6,557 nt of DNA from Candidatus Aenigmatarchaeota archaeon (GTDB lineage Archaea > Aenigmatarchaeota > Aenigmatarchaeia > QMZP01), in NCBI GenBank assembly GCA_017609145.1, contig JAFCEM010000042.1:1-6557 (forward strand), written 5' to 3'. The notes under the pieces were generated by a model. That model did no database searches. It saw only the letters and a program-made list of their open reading frames with translations, and was not told the DNA's origin. Each line of letters starts with the position of its first letter. Position 1 is the stretch's first letter. The position numbers and the translations under genes are program-made. Shown here in pieces: positions 5,700-6,557 of this stretch.

Positions 5700-6557
5700 C
5701 TATTTTCTTTTACACTTCTCGCATATATACGGTTCCTTTTCTACACTGTTACCGCATTTGCAGACATATCCATGAACCCTTGCAGGGCTGCCATAAACGA
5801 GTGCGTGTGCCGGCACATCTTTTGTGACGACCGAGCCCGCACCGACTATTGCATATTCACCTATAGTGATGCCAGGGAGCATCACAGAACCGGCACCGAT
5901 AGAGGCGCCTGTTTTGACCAGGGTCTTGCCAACACTCCAGTCACATGCCTGCTTGAGGCTGCCGTCCGGATTTATAGCTCTTGGAACCTTGTCATTGGTG
6001 AATATGACGCCTGAACCTATGAAAGCCCCGTCCTCAATCTCTGTGCCGTGATATACAGAAGCATTGTTCTGTATCTTCACATTATTGCCAATTGTAACAC
6101 CAAAATCAATATAAACCGATTTCGAAAGTATGCAATTCTCCCCTATATTGGCCCCCTCCCTGATATGTACATGATGCCATACCTTTGTGCCTCTGCCTAT
6201 CTTCGCATCTTCAGATACCTCTGCAGTAGGGTGTATGAAAACGCCATGATTTGCCGGAACCCCGCTACCCGTTGCATTCAGCGCAATCCTGAGGGCAAAG
6301 ATGCCGTCATCACCAGTTACTGCGGGCTTCTTGTCGTTTTTTATGCAGTCAAGGAAACTCTCCAGTTCGAGTTTCAGGGGTTCTTCTTTCTCTATGTCGA
6401 CTTTAATCGTTTCAGGTGTGCCGAACTCTACAACGTCCTTGAATGTGTCTATCTTCCTTTCTCTGCTCTTATAAATGACAAGTTCCTGTGTTATGTAATT
6501 GAGCTCCGCATACCCGTTCGTGCCTGTCACGGAAAGGTTCCTTATCTTTACCGGTGT
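5700..6557 (-). CDS. Gfo/Idh/MocA oxidoreductase C-terminal part fused to a WbpD/WlbB-type left-handed beta-helix acyltransferase (partial)
   Basis: The frame stays open to the right edge, so 285 C-terminal residues are visible and the N-terminal NAD-binding domain lies outside. Residues are counted from the edge. Residues 1-~98 (TPVKIRNLSVTGTNGYAEL, later LESFLDCIKNDKKPAVTGDDG) match the C-terminal half of Gfo/Idh/MocA sugar dehydrogenases. From ~105 to ~258 hexapeptide repeats form a left-handed beta-helix: FIHPTAEVSEDAKIGRGTKV, KIQNNASVY, IFTNDKVPRA, GASIGAGSVMLPGITIG, VYGSPARVHG. This is the WbpD/WlbB type that N-acetylates the 3-amino group of UDP-linked amino uronic acids. The tail carries C266, C268, C279 and C282, a small zinc-ribbon-like knot. 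An internal GTG at 6530 is not a credible start because the oxidoreductase homology continues upstream of it. The stop directly abuts the facing aminotransferase stop. One polypeptide would therefore supply the oxidation and acylation steps around that enzyme. Family assignment is firm; the sugar is inferred. Confidence 0.85.
   Translation of the reverse strand, partial: TPVKIRNLSVTGTNGYAELNYITQELVIYKSRERKIDTFKDVVEFGTPETIKVDIEKEEPLKLELESFLDCIKNDKKPAVTGDDGIFALRIALNATGSGVPANHGVFIHPTAEVSEDAKIGRGTKVWHHVHIREGANIGENCILSKSVYIDFGVTIGNNVKIQNNASVYHGTEIEDGAFIGSGVIFTNDKVPRAINPDGSLKQACDWSVGKTLVKTGASIGAGSVMLPGITIGEYAIVGAGSVVTKDVPAHALVYGSPARVHGYVCKCGNSVEKEPYICEKCKRK
5703..5711 (+). terminator. Possible T-rich terminator for the aminotransferase gene
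   Basis: TTTTCTTTT begins four bases after the TAG stop of the aminotransferase and would serve as an archaeal oligo-T termination signal. There is no stem-loop before it. The same bases, on the other strand, encode the C-terminal Lys-Arg-Lys of the convergent gene. Confidence 0.4.

Noticed and set aside
5700..6530. Treating the acyltransferase gene as complete from the GTG at 6530
   Set aside because: The frame stays open to the window edge, and residues upstream of the GTG continue the Gfo/Idh C-terminal sequence, so this is an internal valine codon.
1..6557. CRISPR arrays, tRNA or rRNA genes, insertion sequences or a defence island
   Set aside because: No spaced direct repeats, no tRNA-like arms, no transposase motifs and no terminal inverted repeats were seen; genes fill nearly the whole window and all belong to metabolic families.

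Overview
The window looks like a piece of an archaeal chromosome devoted to central and surface biosynthesis. The main reason is the block at 1869-4500 (minus strand): HMG-CoA synthase, acetoacetyl-CoA thiolase and a DUF35 zinc-ribbon/OB-fold protein in the order and spacing typical of the archaeal mevalonate pathway. A geranylgeranyl-reductase-family flavoprotein lies beside it. Translation signals also fit: first genes of transcription units lack a Shine-Dalgarno sequence and have an A/T-rich TATA-like element about 25-30 bases before the start codon (leaderless style), while the two internal operon genes have sites matching the 16S rRNA 3' end. I cannot assign a lineage below Archaea with confidence; the radical SAM protein resembles ones I associate with methanogens and relatives.

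Layout. 1-761 (minus): N-terminal part of a B12-binding-type radical SAM protein, cut by the window edge. 762-819: a 58-base divergent promoter. 820-1872 (plus): geranylgeranyl-reductase-family FAD protein. 1869-2291, 2300-3457 and 3463-4500 (all minus): DUF35 protein, thiolase and HMG-CoA synthase, transcribed as HMGS-thiolase-DUF35. 4501-4610: a second divergent promoter region. 4611-5699 (plus): DegT/AHBA-type PLP aminotransferase. 5700-6557 (minus): C-terminal part of a Gfo/Idh/MocA oxidoreductase fused to a left-handed beta-helix acyltransferase, cut by the other edge. Coding density is very high: the two convergent gene pairs overlap by 4 bases or abut with no gap.

How the genes work together. 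The three-gene operon makes HMG-CoA from acetyl-CoA, the entry to isoprenoid and hence archaeal ether lipid synthesis; known structural work shows these three proteins forming one complex. The flavoprotein probably saturates isoprenoid chains, and the radical SAM protein sharing its promoter region may be a further lipid-tailoring enzyme, although that is only inferred. The right-hand pair supplies three activities (sugar oxidation, transamination, N-acylation) that together would make an acetamido sugar nucleotide of the UDP-diacetamido-glucuronate type, used in surface glycans. Nothing here is a CRISPR array, mobile element, RNA gene or obvious defence system. The points most worth a second look are the radical SAM/reductase pair and the fused oxidoreductase-acyltransferase facing its likely partner aminotransferase.
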